Shown here in pieces: positions 1 to 6,989 of a stretch of 64,000 nt of DNA. A program made the translations under genes and the position numbers. How positions within the stretch are numbered: position 1 is the stretch's first letter; the number at the start of each line of letters is the position of its first letter. The notes beneath the pieces were generated by a model. The model ran no database searches. It saw only the letters and a program-made list of their open reading frames with translations, and was not told the DNA's origin. This DNA comes from an uncultured Oscillibacter sp. (GTDB taxonomy: Bacteria > Bacillota > Clostridia > Oscillospirales > Oscillospiraceae): contig CAJUCO010000001.1 of assembly GCA_910585245.1 (NCBI GenBank), positions 1 to 64,000 on the forward strand, given 5' to 3'.

Positions 1-46
1 ATGGTGGAGACTACTGGACTCGAACCAGTGGCCTCATGCGTGTGAA
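1..46 (-). repeat. att direct repeat, left copy (tRNA-Val 3' fragment)
   Basis: These bases match 16189-16234 exactly and equal the tRNA-Val 3' half (anticodon loop to CCA) on the minus strand. Right of position 46 the sequence diverges and no 5' half of a tRNA follows, so this is a displaced fragment and not a functional tRNA. Confidence 0.9.
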
Positions 47-160
47 TATTCGATAAGGGAGCGGACAACGCTTTTCCCACTCCATCCAGGCTTTTCGTGC
101 CCGGATTTGTTATTTCACCATCCTGCTCGTTCCACTGTTTCCGCTTTAATTTTTCCTGTC

Positions 161-180
161 GTGGGTCAAGTTGTGGGTCA
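161..180. repeat. Arm-type tandem repeat, left end
   Basis: GTGGGTCA occurs twice with a 12-bp period (161-168 and 173-180). The same arrangement, with one change in the second unit, is at 16085-16104 near the right end in the same orientation, and both are preceded by TTTTCC. Tandem repeats near both ends of an element with an AP2-like integrase N-terminus fit arm-type integrase binding sites. This function is inferred. Confidence 0.55.
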
Positions 181-311
181 GAAACAAATAGCTTGGACCA
201 CGAAGAGCAAGTAACAGGAAGTAAAAGAGACAAAAGGTACAATAAGAAAAGGGATTGGTTCTAGTCAGTCCGTTGCGGTAAAGTACACATAGACCGCAAT
301 ATACATCTGCC

Positions 312-347
312 CTTCCAAATAGAGTAAGGAAATGTATGAATAAAAAG
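312..347. repeat. 36-bp direct repeat, copy A
   Basis: This 36-bp stretch matches 11443-11478 with one mismatch. Copy B lies directly upstream of the excisionase-like gene, whereas copy A is followed by no such gene. The two copies bracket the cargo plus the DUF6076 and HTH genes. Confidence 0.75.
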
Positions 348-528
348 GCAGCGTAGAGAGAAAGGGTTGTTTACCCGTGAATTCCACCGCCGTGCGGTTT
401 ACCGCTGTATGCGTAGATAGCGCATAACTGTCAAAAGCTTGAAATAGTACTTGAAAATAGACCTTCGTCCCGTAACGACTGAATCCAAAGGAGCGGCTGT
501 ATATCGCGGCCCTGGTTGTCTTTATCGA

Positions 529-1485
529 CTAGAGCTGTTCAAGTTCCGCTTTGTAATAGGAAACGAACATATCGACAAAGCGATTTGCCGCCTTGGAAAT
601 ATAGTGTTTGTTATTGATCACGATACGCATATCCCGTACAGTCTGAGGCGAGGATAGTTTATAAAATGCCAACTCCGGGTGTTCTTTCGTAATTGCGCGG
701 TCGGGGACAAATGTTGCCCCGACCCCTGCCGCTGCTAAGGCAAAAGCAGTGACGATCTGGGTGATCTCCATACAGATATTCGGGACAGCGGAGCATTCCT
801 CAAAGAAAGCGTCTGTGCGTTTGCGGAGGTCGTATTTGGACTCCAGCAGGATGAAGGGCGTGTCCTCGAAGTCCTTCAGATCCACGCAGGACTGATCGCC
901 ATTCCAGTGGCGGTTTGCCTGAATGTTTGCGCAGGTCATGGCAGCTTTCCTCAGCCTCCCATTGACCGGAAAACTGATCGGCACCGCCAAAATGATTTGA
1001 TCGCGGAACCCCGGATAATAGCTGAAATCCGAGTCCTTGGCCAGTTGGCTGATGAAGGTAAAATCAAGCTTCCGGTCCCGCAGCAGTTCCTTCAATTCAT
1101 AAGCACCCGCCTCAACAATATCCAGGCTGATGCCTGGATATTCTTCTTTGAACGCAAGTAATATCGGCGGCAGGATGCAGGAAATGATATAGCTGGTTGC
1201 GCCGATTCGCAGAGTACCCATATTCATATCCGTCAAATCTAATAGCTGGCTTTGTAGCTCGGTTTCTAAAACGCGCATCTGTTCGATCTTGTCTATGTAG
1301 ATGCGTCCTGCAGCCGTCAAGCCCAGCGGCTTCTGGTTTCGATCAAATAGGGGCATCCCAATCTCGTTTTCAATTTTTTGGATAGCAATACTCAGCGCTG
1401 GCTGAGTGAGATAAAGAGCCTGCGCCGCTTTGGAAAAACTGCCCTTTTGGTAAACCATATAGATGTATTCCAACTCGTTTCGCAT
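529..1485 (-). CDS. LysR-family transcriptional regulator
   Basis: A 318-residue protein with the LysR layout: an N-terminal winged HTH at about residues 1-60 (GSFSKAAQALYLTQPALS is the typical helix pair), a linker helix, and an effector-binding domain at about 90-300. It is divergent from the esterase-transporter-malic enzyme genes, with only 122 bp between the start codons, which is the classic position of a LysR activator of the neighbouring operon. The inducer is unknown; from context a carboxylate such as malate, or its ester, is a reasonable guess. A 15-bp AT palindrome just upstream of its start may be its binding site. Confidence 0.93.
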   Translation of the reverse strand: MRNELEYIYMVYQKGSFSKAAQALYLTQPALSIAIQKIENEIGMPLFDRNQKPLGLTAAGRIYIDKIEQMRVLETELQSQLLDLTDMNMGTLRIGATSYIISCILPPILLAFKEEYPGISLDIVEAGAYELKELLRDRKLDFTFISQLAKDSDFSYYPGFRDQIILAVPISFPVNGRLRKAAMTCANIQANRHWNGDQSCVDLKDFEDTPFILLESKYDLRKRTDAFFEECSAVPNICMEITQIVTAFALAAAGVGATFVPDRAITKEHPELAFYKLSSPQTVRDMRIVINNKHYISKAANRFVDMFVSYYKAELEQL

Positions 1486-1496
1486 AGCGCATCTCC

Positions 1497-1511
1497 ATAA
1501 ATTAAATTTAT
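1497..1511. promoter_or_regulatory. 15-bp palindrome, candidate LysR site
   Basis: ATAAATTAAATTTAT is a perfect dyad about 10 bp upstream of the lysR start codon and downstream of its -10 box. It has the T-N11-A form of LysR sites. Binding is inferred from sequence and position only. Confidence 0.4.
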
Positions 1512-1521
1512 AGTAGTATAT

Positions 1522-1550
1522 AATATATAAAATTGACTTTATCAGGTCAA
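1522..1550 (-). promoter_or_regulatory. lysR promoter
   Basis: On the minus strand TTGACC (1545-1550) and TATATT (1522-1527) are 17 bp apart. The -35 box lies inside the spacer of the divergent promoter at 1533-1561. Confidence 0.55.
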
Positions 1551-1561
1551 GGGGGTATTCT
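1533..1561 (+). promoter_or_regulatory. Promoter of the esterase-transporter-malic enzyme operon
   Basis: TTGACT (1533-1538) and TATTCT (1556-1561) are 17 bp apart. An upstream TTG in frame with the esterase falls on this -35 box, which is why the ATG at 1608 is taken as the start. Confidence 0.55.
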
Positions 1562-1607
1562 GAAATTGGTTAAAAACACAGGAAATCAAATTGAGGGGAG
1601 GAGAAAA

Positions 1608-3362
1608 ATGGATAAATTGACGGTCAAATCTTTGCCGGAGGATGTGGCCAGTCTTCCGGTAGATTTTGCCCATCCCAATCGGACGCTTCTGTATGGCTGT
1701 TTCTGGGAATCGGTAAGCGTCGCGGGGAAAGAGCGGAAATTTCTTACCTACATTCCAAAAGATTTGGAATATTGCCAGCCCTGCCTAGTAGTTGCGCCGC
1801 CTTCAAGGCATGATCTGCTGTCTTATCTGGAGGCGTCGGGCCTGCGGGCCATGGCTGATCAGGAGCAGCTGTTCCTGTTTCTGCTGATGCCGGAAAAGGG
1901 CGGCTGGCAAACGGATGGCGGCGACGCAGACTACATGAACGCTGTCTACGCGGCAATCCAGCGGCGGGATTTCTATGTAACCATGCAGGACAACATCTAC
2001 GCCTGCGGCATCGGGGATGGAGCGGTGATTGCCCATCAGGCGGCCCAGCGGATGACCAGCGAGTGGAGCGGCCTGTTCAGCTTTGGGGCATTGACCCGTA
2101 ATCTGCTGGAGACCCGGGACGCACGGGTAGCCAGTCAGGAGCAGAACGGATCTGAGCTGCGGATTGCCGCCGTGAAGTGTCAGCTGCCGGTGTGGCTGGC
2201 GGTTACGTCCATGGACGAGCATACGGCTGCCGCCGTAAATTACTGGAAGGCCGAAAACCACGCGGCAGAGCCGCCGCTTTCCGGCCAGGGCGCGGATCTG
2301 ATCTGGATGCCCTCGCCGGTGCGGCGGTACAGCGAGGTCAACGAGGAGCAGATCGCCCAGGTCCGCGTCACGCTGGGAAACGAGGATGTCAGCCTGGAGT
2401 CTCTGCGGCGCATGTGGGGTTATATCGGGCTGGCCCGGCGGCACCGGGGCTATGGGCAGAAAAACCTCCGGTATTTCAAGCGGCCCTCCGATCTGGGCGC
2501 GGTGCTCCAGCAGCGGGAGATCGGCGGAATGGACCGCCTCTGGTACGAATATGTGCCGGAGAGCTGTACGCCAGATCGGAAGTGGCCTTTGGTAGTGGCG
2601 ATGCACGGACGGGGTGGCACGGCGGAGACTTTCTTTGACCTGACCAACCTGTTCCAGGTGGCGGAGGCCCGGAAATTCATCACGGTCTTTCCACAGGCTG
2701 GTATCCACCAGCAGAAGCTGGGCGGGCTGAAGAATGTTCTCTATTGGAACGGCAGCTATGAGGGGACGCCGATTGACGATGTTGCCTTTATCCGGGCAAT
2801 GGTGGCGGATGTTGAGAGCCGCCTTCCCATTGATCAAGGCCGGATATACGCCTGCGGACAGAGCAGCGGCGGCATTATGGCGGACGTGCTGTCCACCTGC
2901 GCCAGCGACCTGTTTACCGCCTGCGCCAGCTGGTCCGGGATGTACCACCCCAAGAAGGTGCATGGAACGTATCCTCGGACTGCTCCCGTCATCCCTACCC
3001 TGTTTCTCTGCGGCGCGGAGGACGCCTTCTGCACAGAAAGGGGAGAAGACCCAGAGCTCCCCTTCCGCCTGATCCCGGAGCTGCGGCGGGACATCATGGA
3101 GAAGCTGGAGCGCTGTCAATTAGATATAAAGCGCATACAGACCTGGACCACAGACCCGATCACCTGGTACTGCTGGCCGGACGAACAGGGAGTTCCCATG
3201 CTGTCGGTGGGTATTGTCCGGGATATGCCCCACGCCAATTACCCTGAGGAGAGCTGGATTAGCTACGACCAGTTTTTCAGCGGATTTTACCGCAACGAGA
3301 AAAGCCAACTTTGCTGGCGCGGAAAGATTATAGAGTCGATACAGGACACGGGAAAAGCGTGA
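1608..3362 (+). CDS. Alpha/beta-hydrolase esterase (PHB-depolymerase-like), two tandem domains
   Basis: A 584-residue protein without signal peptide. The start is chosen for the GGGGAGGAG ribosome site at 1595-1603. The C-terminal half (about 320-560) resembles the poly(3-hydroxybutyrate) depolymerase/feruloyl esterase-like family: oxyanion region AMHGRGG, nucleophile elbow GQSSG with Ser419, probable Asp472 (GAEDAF) and His542 (DMPHAN). The N-terminal half (about 40-210) looks like a second copy of the fold whose elbow reads GIGDG (134-138), so it lacks the serine. Both elbows follow the same IYACG string. It likely hydrolyses an ester in the cytoplasm; the substrate is unknown. It is first in an operon with a carboxylate transporter and a malic enzyme. 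Confidence 0.85.
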   Translation: MDKLTVKSLPEDVASLPVDFAHPNRTLLYGCFWESVSVAGKERKFLTYIPKDLEYCQPCLVVAPPSRHDLLSYLEASGLRAMADQEQLFLFLLMPEKGGWQTDGGDADYMNAVYAAIQRRDFYVTMQDNIYACGIGDGAVIAHQAAQRMTSEWSGLFSFGALTRNLLETRDARVASQEQNGSELRIAAVKCQLPVWLAVTSMDEHTAAAVNYWKAENHAAEPPLSGQGADLIWMPSPVRRYSEVNEEQIAQVRVTLGNEDVSLESLRRMWGYIGLARRHRGYGQKNLRYFKRPSDLGAVLQQREIGGMDRLWYEYVPESCTPDRKWPLVVAMHGRGGTAETFFDLTNLFQVAEARKFITVFPQAGIHQQKLGGLKNVLYWNGSYEGTPIDDVAFIRAMVADVESRLPIDQGRIYACGQSSGGIMADVLSTCASDLFTACASWSGMYHPKKVHGTYPRTAPVIPTLFLCGAEDAFCTERGEDPELPFRLIPELRRDIMEKLERCQLDIKRIQTWTTDPITWYCWPDEQGVPMLSVGIVRDMPHANYPEESWISYDQFFSGFYRNEKSQLCWRGKIIESIQDTGKA

Positions 3363-3381
3363 ATAAAGAAGGAGAAACGTT

Positions 3382-4776
3382 ATGAAAAAGACGGAGAAGA
3401 GAACCTTCCGCGTTCCCCATCAACTCATCATTATGCTGGCGATTGCGGCCATCGCCACTCTCGCCACCTACGTCATCCCCGCTGGAGCCTATGAACAGAT
3501 TGAGATCAACGGCAGAAAGGCGATTGACGCCGCCTCCTTCCACTACATTGACCAGACACCGGTCGGCCCCTGGCAAGCATTTCTGGCCCTGCCGGGCGGC
3601 TTTAGCAAGCAGGTCTCCATCATAGCCATGATTACCATGATCGCGGGAGCGATTGGCGTAATCAACGAAACAAAATGCATCGACGCCTCCATTGGGAAGC
3701 TGGTATCCAAATATAAAAACAACCTGTACATCATCGTCCCTCTGCTCCTGGGCGTGTTTACCATCCTGGGGACCATGGGCATCAATACACCGATTATTGC
3801 GTTTGTTCCCATCGCGTTGATTTTGGGACGCAGCCTCGGCGGAGACGCACTGGTGGGCGTTACCTTGGTGCTCATGGGCGAGATCTGTGGGCAGGCGGGC
3901 GGCGCGTTCTGTACTTCCTCCACCGCGGTTGCCCAGGAATTGGTGGGGTTGGAGATCTTCACTGGCTGGCAGCTTCGTATCATCGCCTCCGTCGTCCTGT
4001 GGGCGGTAGGCTCCGTGTTCCTGATCCGCTATGTCCAGAAAATCCGAAAAGACCCCACAAAAAGCATTCTCCATGGGGTGGAGGGCGTTGCCGCAGAAGC
4101 AGACGGCTCGTCCGAGGAGGCGGAGCTGACGCCGCGCAGGATCGGCGCGCTGATTACCTTTATCATCGGCTTTGGGGTTCTGGTCTACGGCGCAACGCAC
4201 GGCTGGAGCACGGCGGACGCCATCCCGGCGGTGTTTATGCTCACCGCGATTGCCTGCGGCCTGATCAGCGGCTTTTCTCCGGACAAAATCGCCAAGGAGT
4301 TCGTCAAGGGCGCGAAGACCATGACCGGCGCAGCGCTGGTAGTCGCCTTTGCTACCGGAATCAACACCATCCTCAGCTCCGGCAATATCATCCATACCAT
4401 TGTTCACGCCATGGCCAGCCTGTTCTCCGGCGGCTCCGCCTATGTCTCTGCCATCGGTATGTACATCAGCAACCTGCTCATCAACTTCGTGCTCTGCTCT
4501 TCCTCCTCCCAAGCCACCACTGTAATTCCCATTTTCTCCGGCGTGGGCGATGTTTTGGGCCTGACCCAGCAGACCGTAGTCCAGACCTTCAATTTTGGTG
4601 ACGCCTTTACCAACCTGGTCACGCCGGTTTCCAGCGTTTTGATGGGCTGCATCGGCTGCGCGGGCGTTCCCTGGGACCGCTGGCTGAAGTTTGCTTGGAA
4701 GTGGCTGCTGGTCTTTATCGCCATTGGCGGTGTGTTTATCATGATCGGTGTGGGGATCAATTACGGTCCCTTCTAA
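3382..4776 (+). CDS. YfcC/DcuC-type carboxylate transporter
   Basis: A 464-residue polytopic membrane protein with about 11-12 hydrophobic segments, starting after AAGGAG at 3369-3374. It has the features of the C4-dicarboxylate anaerobic carrier superfamily (YfcC family): an N-terminal segment ending TYVIPAGAYE, the GTMGINTPIIAFVPIAL stretch, and a C-terminal SSSSQATTVIPI re-entrant-like motif. YfcC proteins are secondary transporters whose substrates are mostly unproven; family members move dicarboxylates or peptides. Only 19 bp separate it from the esterase, and the malic enzyme follows closely, so malate or a malate-containing compound is the best-supported cargo. That is inference from context. 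Confidence 0.88.
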   Translation: MKKTEKRTFRVPHQLIIMLAIAAIATLATYVIPAGAYEQIEINGRKAIDAASFHYIDQTPVGPWQAFLALPGGFSKQVSIIAMITMIAGAIGVINETKCIDASIGKLVSKYKNNLYIIVPLLLGVFTILGTMGINTPIIAFVPIALILGRSLGGDALVGVTLVLMGEICGQAGGAFCTSSTAVAQELVGLEIFTGWQLRIIASVVLWAVGSVFLIRYVQKIRKDPTKSILHGVEGVAAEADGSSEEAELTPRRIGALITFIIGFGVLVYGATHGWSTADAIPAVFMLTAIACGLISGFSPDKIAKEFVKGAKTMTGAALVVAFATGINTILSSGNIIHTIVHAMASLFSGGSAYVSAIGMYISNLLINFVLCSSSSQATTVIPIFSGVGDVLGLTQQTVVQTFNFGDAFTNLVTPVSSVLMGCIGCAGVPWDRWLKFAWKWLLVFIAIGGVFIMIGVGINYGPF

Positions 4777-4822
4777 AGTCCCAAACGATGCAACAACGAA
4801 AATAACACGAAAGGCGGAACGA

Positions 4823-5998
4823 ATGATGGATTACGCAAAGGAATCTCTGAAAATGCACTATGCGCTGCGGGGCAAGCTGGAAATTGCGGCCCGGGCGGCA
4901 GTGGACTCCAAGGAGGCCCTGAGTCTGGCCTATACGCCCGGCGTGGCGGAGCCCTGTCTTGAAATCCAGAAGGACGTCAACAAAAGCTACGACCTGACCC
5001 GCCGCTGGAACACCGTGGCGGTGGTGACCGACGGTACGGCGGTGCTGGGCTTGGGTGATATTGGCCCAGAAGCGGGAATGCCCGTCATGGAGGGGAAATG
5101 CGTGCTGTTCAAGGCCTTCGGCGATGTGGACGCGATTCCTCTCTGCGTCCGCAGCAAGAACGTGGATGAGATCGTGGAAACGGTCCGGCTGCTGGCCGGG
5201 AGTTTTGGCGGCGTGAACCTGGAGGACATCTCCGCTCCCCGGTGCTTTGAAATTGAGAAACGGCTGAAGGTGTGCTGTGATATCCCCATCTTCCACGACG
5301 ACCAGCACGGCACGGCGGTCATCACCCTGGCTGGGGTCATCAACGCCTTGAAGCTGGTAGGCAAGAAGCTGGAGGATGTGAAGATCGTCACCTCCGGCGC
5401 GGGGGCGGCGGGCATTGCCATCATCCGCCTGCTGATGTCCATGGGTCTGAAGAATGTTGTCATGACAGACCGCCAAGGCGCCATTTATCAGGGCCGGGAG
5501 GGCCTGAATCCTATCAAGGAGGAAATGGCGGCAATTACGAATTTTGCCAAAGAGAAAGGCACTCTGGCAGAGGTGATCCGCGGAGCGGATGTGTTCATCG
5601 GCGTGTCCGCCCCCGGGACCCTGACGGCGGACATGGTGCGCTCCATGGCGAAGGACCCCATCATTTTCGCCTGTGCCAATCCCACTCCGGAGATCTTCCC
5701 AGAGGAGGCCAAGGCGGCGGGCGCGGCGGTGGTCTCCACCGGACGCAGCGACTATCCCAACCAAGTCAACAATGTCCTCTGCTTCCCCGGCATCTTCCGC
5801 GGCGCCCTGGACGTTCGGGCCTCGGATATTAACGACCAGATGAAAGTAGCGGCGGCTTACGCCCTGGCCGGGCTGGTCAGCGACGAGGAATTGAACGCGG
5901 ACTATATCCTGCCCAAGGCTTTTGATCCCCGTGTGAAGGATGCCGTGGCGAAAGCGACGGCAGAGGCGGCCCGTGCCAGCGGCGTGGCGCGGCTGTAA
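4823..5998 (+). CDS. Malic enzyme, NAD-type (oxaloacetate-decarboxylating malate dehydrogenase)
   Basis: About 391 residues, the usual length of the short bacterial malic enzymes, converting malate to pyruvate, CO2 and reduced cofactor. Visible family features are LAYTPGVAEPC near the N-terminus, the metal/substrate region IFHDDQHGTA, the Rossmann motif SGAGAAGIA and the C-terminal CANPTPEIFPEEA segment. An acidic Asp follows the second strand (VMTDRQG), which favours NAD over NADP. ATG codons at 4823 and 4826 both fit the AAAGGCGG site at 4810-4817. It is the last gene of the LysR-linked operon and is followed by a strong terminator. Confidence 0.93.
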   Translation: MMDYAKESLKMHYALRGKLEIAARAAVDSKEALSLAYTPGVAEPCLEIQKDVNKSYDLTRRWNTVAVVTDGTAVLGLGDIGPEAGMPVMEGKCVLFKAFGDVDAIPLCVRSKNVDEIVETVRLLAGSFGGVNLEDISAPRCFEIEKRLKVCCDIPIFHDDQHGTAVITLAGVINALKLVGKKLEDVKIVTSGAGAAGIAIIRLLMSMGLKNVVMTDRQGAIYQGREGLNPIKEEMAAITNFAKEKGTLAEVIRGADVFIGVSAPGTLTADMVRSMAKDPIIFACANPTPEIFPEEAKAAGAAVVSTGRSDYPNQVNNVLCFPGIFRGALDVRASDINDQMKVAAAYALAGLVSDEELNADYILPKAFDPRVKDAVAKATAEAARASGVARL

Positions 5999-6019
5999 TT
6001 TCACTGGAAATTCCTCTTG

Positions 6020-6104
6020 TCTCAATTCGCCCCTGTATTCCCGGCAGGAACTCATTGAAATCATTTTGCTCTGCCTGGAATACGGGACGAATTGAGATTT
6101 TTTT
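6020..6104 (+). terminator. Long-stem terminator after the malic enzyme gene
   Basis: TCTCAATTCG...(6020 onward) pairs with ...CGAATTGAGA (ending 6097) through a stem of more than 20 bp with a few mismatches, followed by seven T residues (6098-6104). It closes the esterase-transporter-malic enzyme transcript. Confidence 0.85.
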
Positions 6105-6181
6105 ATACAAGAACGCGCATGAAAAATGTACTCCATAATTTTTGGAACAGTGGAATTATTTGAACGATGAGGGAGGCAATC

Positions 6182-6928
6182 ATGAAAAAATATTTCATTC
6201 TGCGCCTGCTTGCAATGGCTGTGTGCGTGACAGTCCTTGCGGGATGCTCAGCCGTAAAAGGGCTTGAAAAGGATTTACAGGTGGTCCTTGAATCCAATGG
6301 CGAGTATTATGGCTGCTATACCGTAAACATTTTCAACAATGCGGTAGTTCCGGAACCAGAGTCCCCGGGAGGAAAGATGTTTATTGGCTGGACTACCCAG
6401 GAAAGCGCGGAAGAGCCGGGCGGAAGCGCGGTCCCAGTCAGCGAAAACCGGGAGTTGATCCGCTATGACGACGTAAAGGAGCATGTGGATGGCGAGCGGT
6501 TGAGTGTCACACTCTATGCGGTGTTTGAGGATGTGCCGAAGCGGGACCTTGTCATTGCCTGGTATGCAAAGACTGATACGTCCGGCCTGGGTCAGGATGT
6601 GATGGACTTGTTCCAGACAAGACTGTATGAGTATCTTGCCTCTCAAAATTATAAGCCGGATGAGATGGATATCCTTCTCCGCGGTTATGAGGGGAGTGTG
6701 GGAGATACCTGTGCGGCAATCAAAAAAGACGCGGATGTGGATATGATGATTGGCTGGTCGAACAGCGAGAATCTGGCGGAAAAAGGCAGTTTTGCGGAGG
6801 GAACGGATTTCCTCGAAAACACGGGTGATGTGATGGTTGGCAGCAAGGCTCGTTATATTGCCCGAATATCAGATACTGAGCTTTGCCAGTCCGTCTATGC
6901 TTGGATTCAGAGCGAGTACGGCACCTGA
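6182..6928 (+). CDS. Lipoprotein of unknown function
   Basis: A 248-residue protein starting after GGGAGG at 6171-6176. The signal peptide ends in the lipobox LAGC with Cys22, so it should be lipid-anchored outside the cell. Residues about 30-125 resemble an InlB/Listeria-Bacteroides-type beta repeat (GGKMFIGWTT, then LYAVFE). The C-terminal part (VIAWYAKTDTSGLGQDVMDLF, then MMIGWSNSENLAEKG) looks like part of a periplasmic-binding-type fold, but I cannot name the family. It lies 61 bp upstream of the membrane hydrolase and is probably co-transcribed with it. Confidence 0.75.
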   Translation: MKKYFILRLLAMAVCVTVLAGCSAVKGLEKDLQVVLESNGEYYGCYTVNIFNNAVVPEPESPGGKMFIGWTTQESAEEPGGSAVPVSENRELIRYDDVKEHVDGERLSVTLYAVFEDVPKRDLVIAWYAKTDTSGLGQDVMDLFQTRLYEYLASQNYKPDEMDILLRGYEGSVGDTCAAIKKDADVDMMIGWSNSENLAEKGSFAEGTDFLENTGDVMVGSKARYIARISDTELCQSVYAWIQSEYGT

Positions 6929-6989
6929 CCGTCGATACGCAGAAGCGATTGGTGCGTAAAACGAGATAACCTGAAAAAGGAGAGAAACG

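Larger units (their letters stand above)
47..528. other. Left end of the element, no gene seen
   Basis: No convincing coding sequence lies here. The stretch holds the attachment-side sequence, a 20-bp tandem arm-type repeat at 161-180, and one copy of a 36-bp repeat (312-347) whose other copy precedes the excisionase gene. The 3' end of the LysR gene follows at 529. Confidence 0.6.

Noticed and set aside
47..528. A second, degraded element end or integrase remnant at the left edge
   Set aside because: The similarity to the right end is limited to the arm-type repeats, and order and orientation relative to the att repeat fit a normal left end.
1803..6136. Long antisense open frames over the esterase, transporter and malic enzyme (394-459 codons)
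   Set aside because: They lie opposite strong motif-bearing genes, lack ribosome sites and look like by-products of third-position GC bias.
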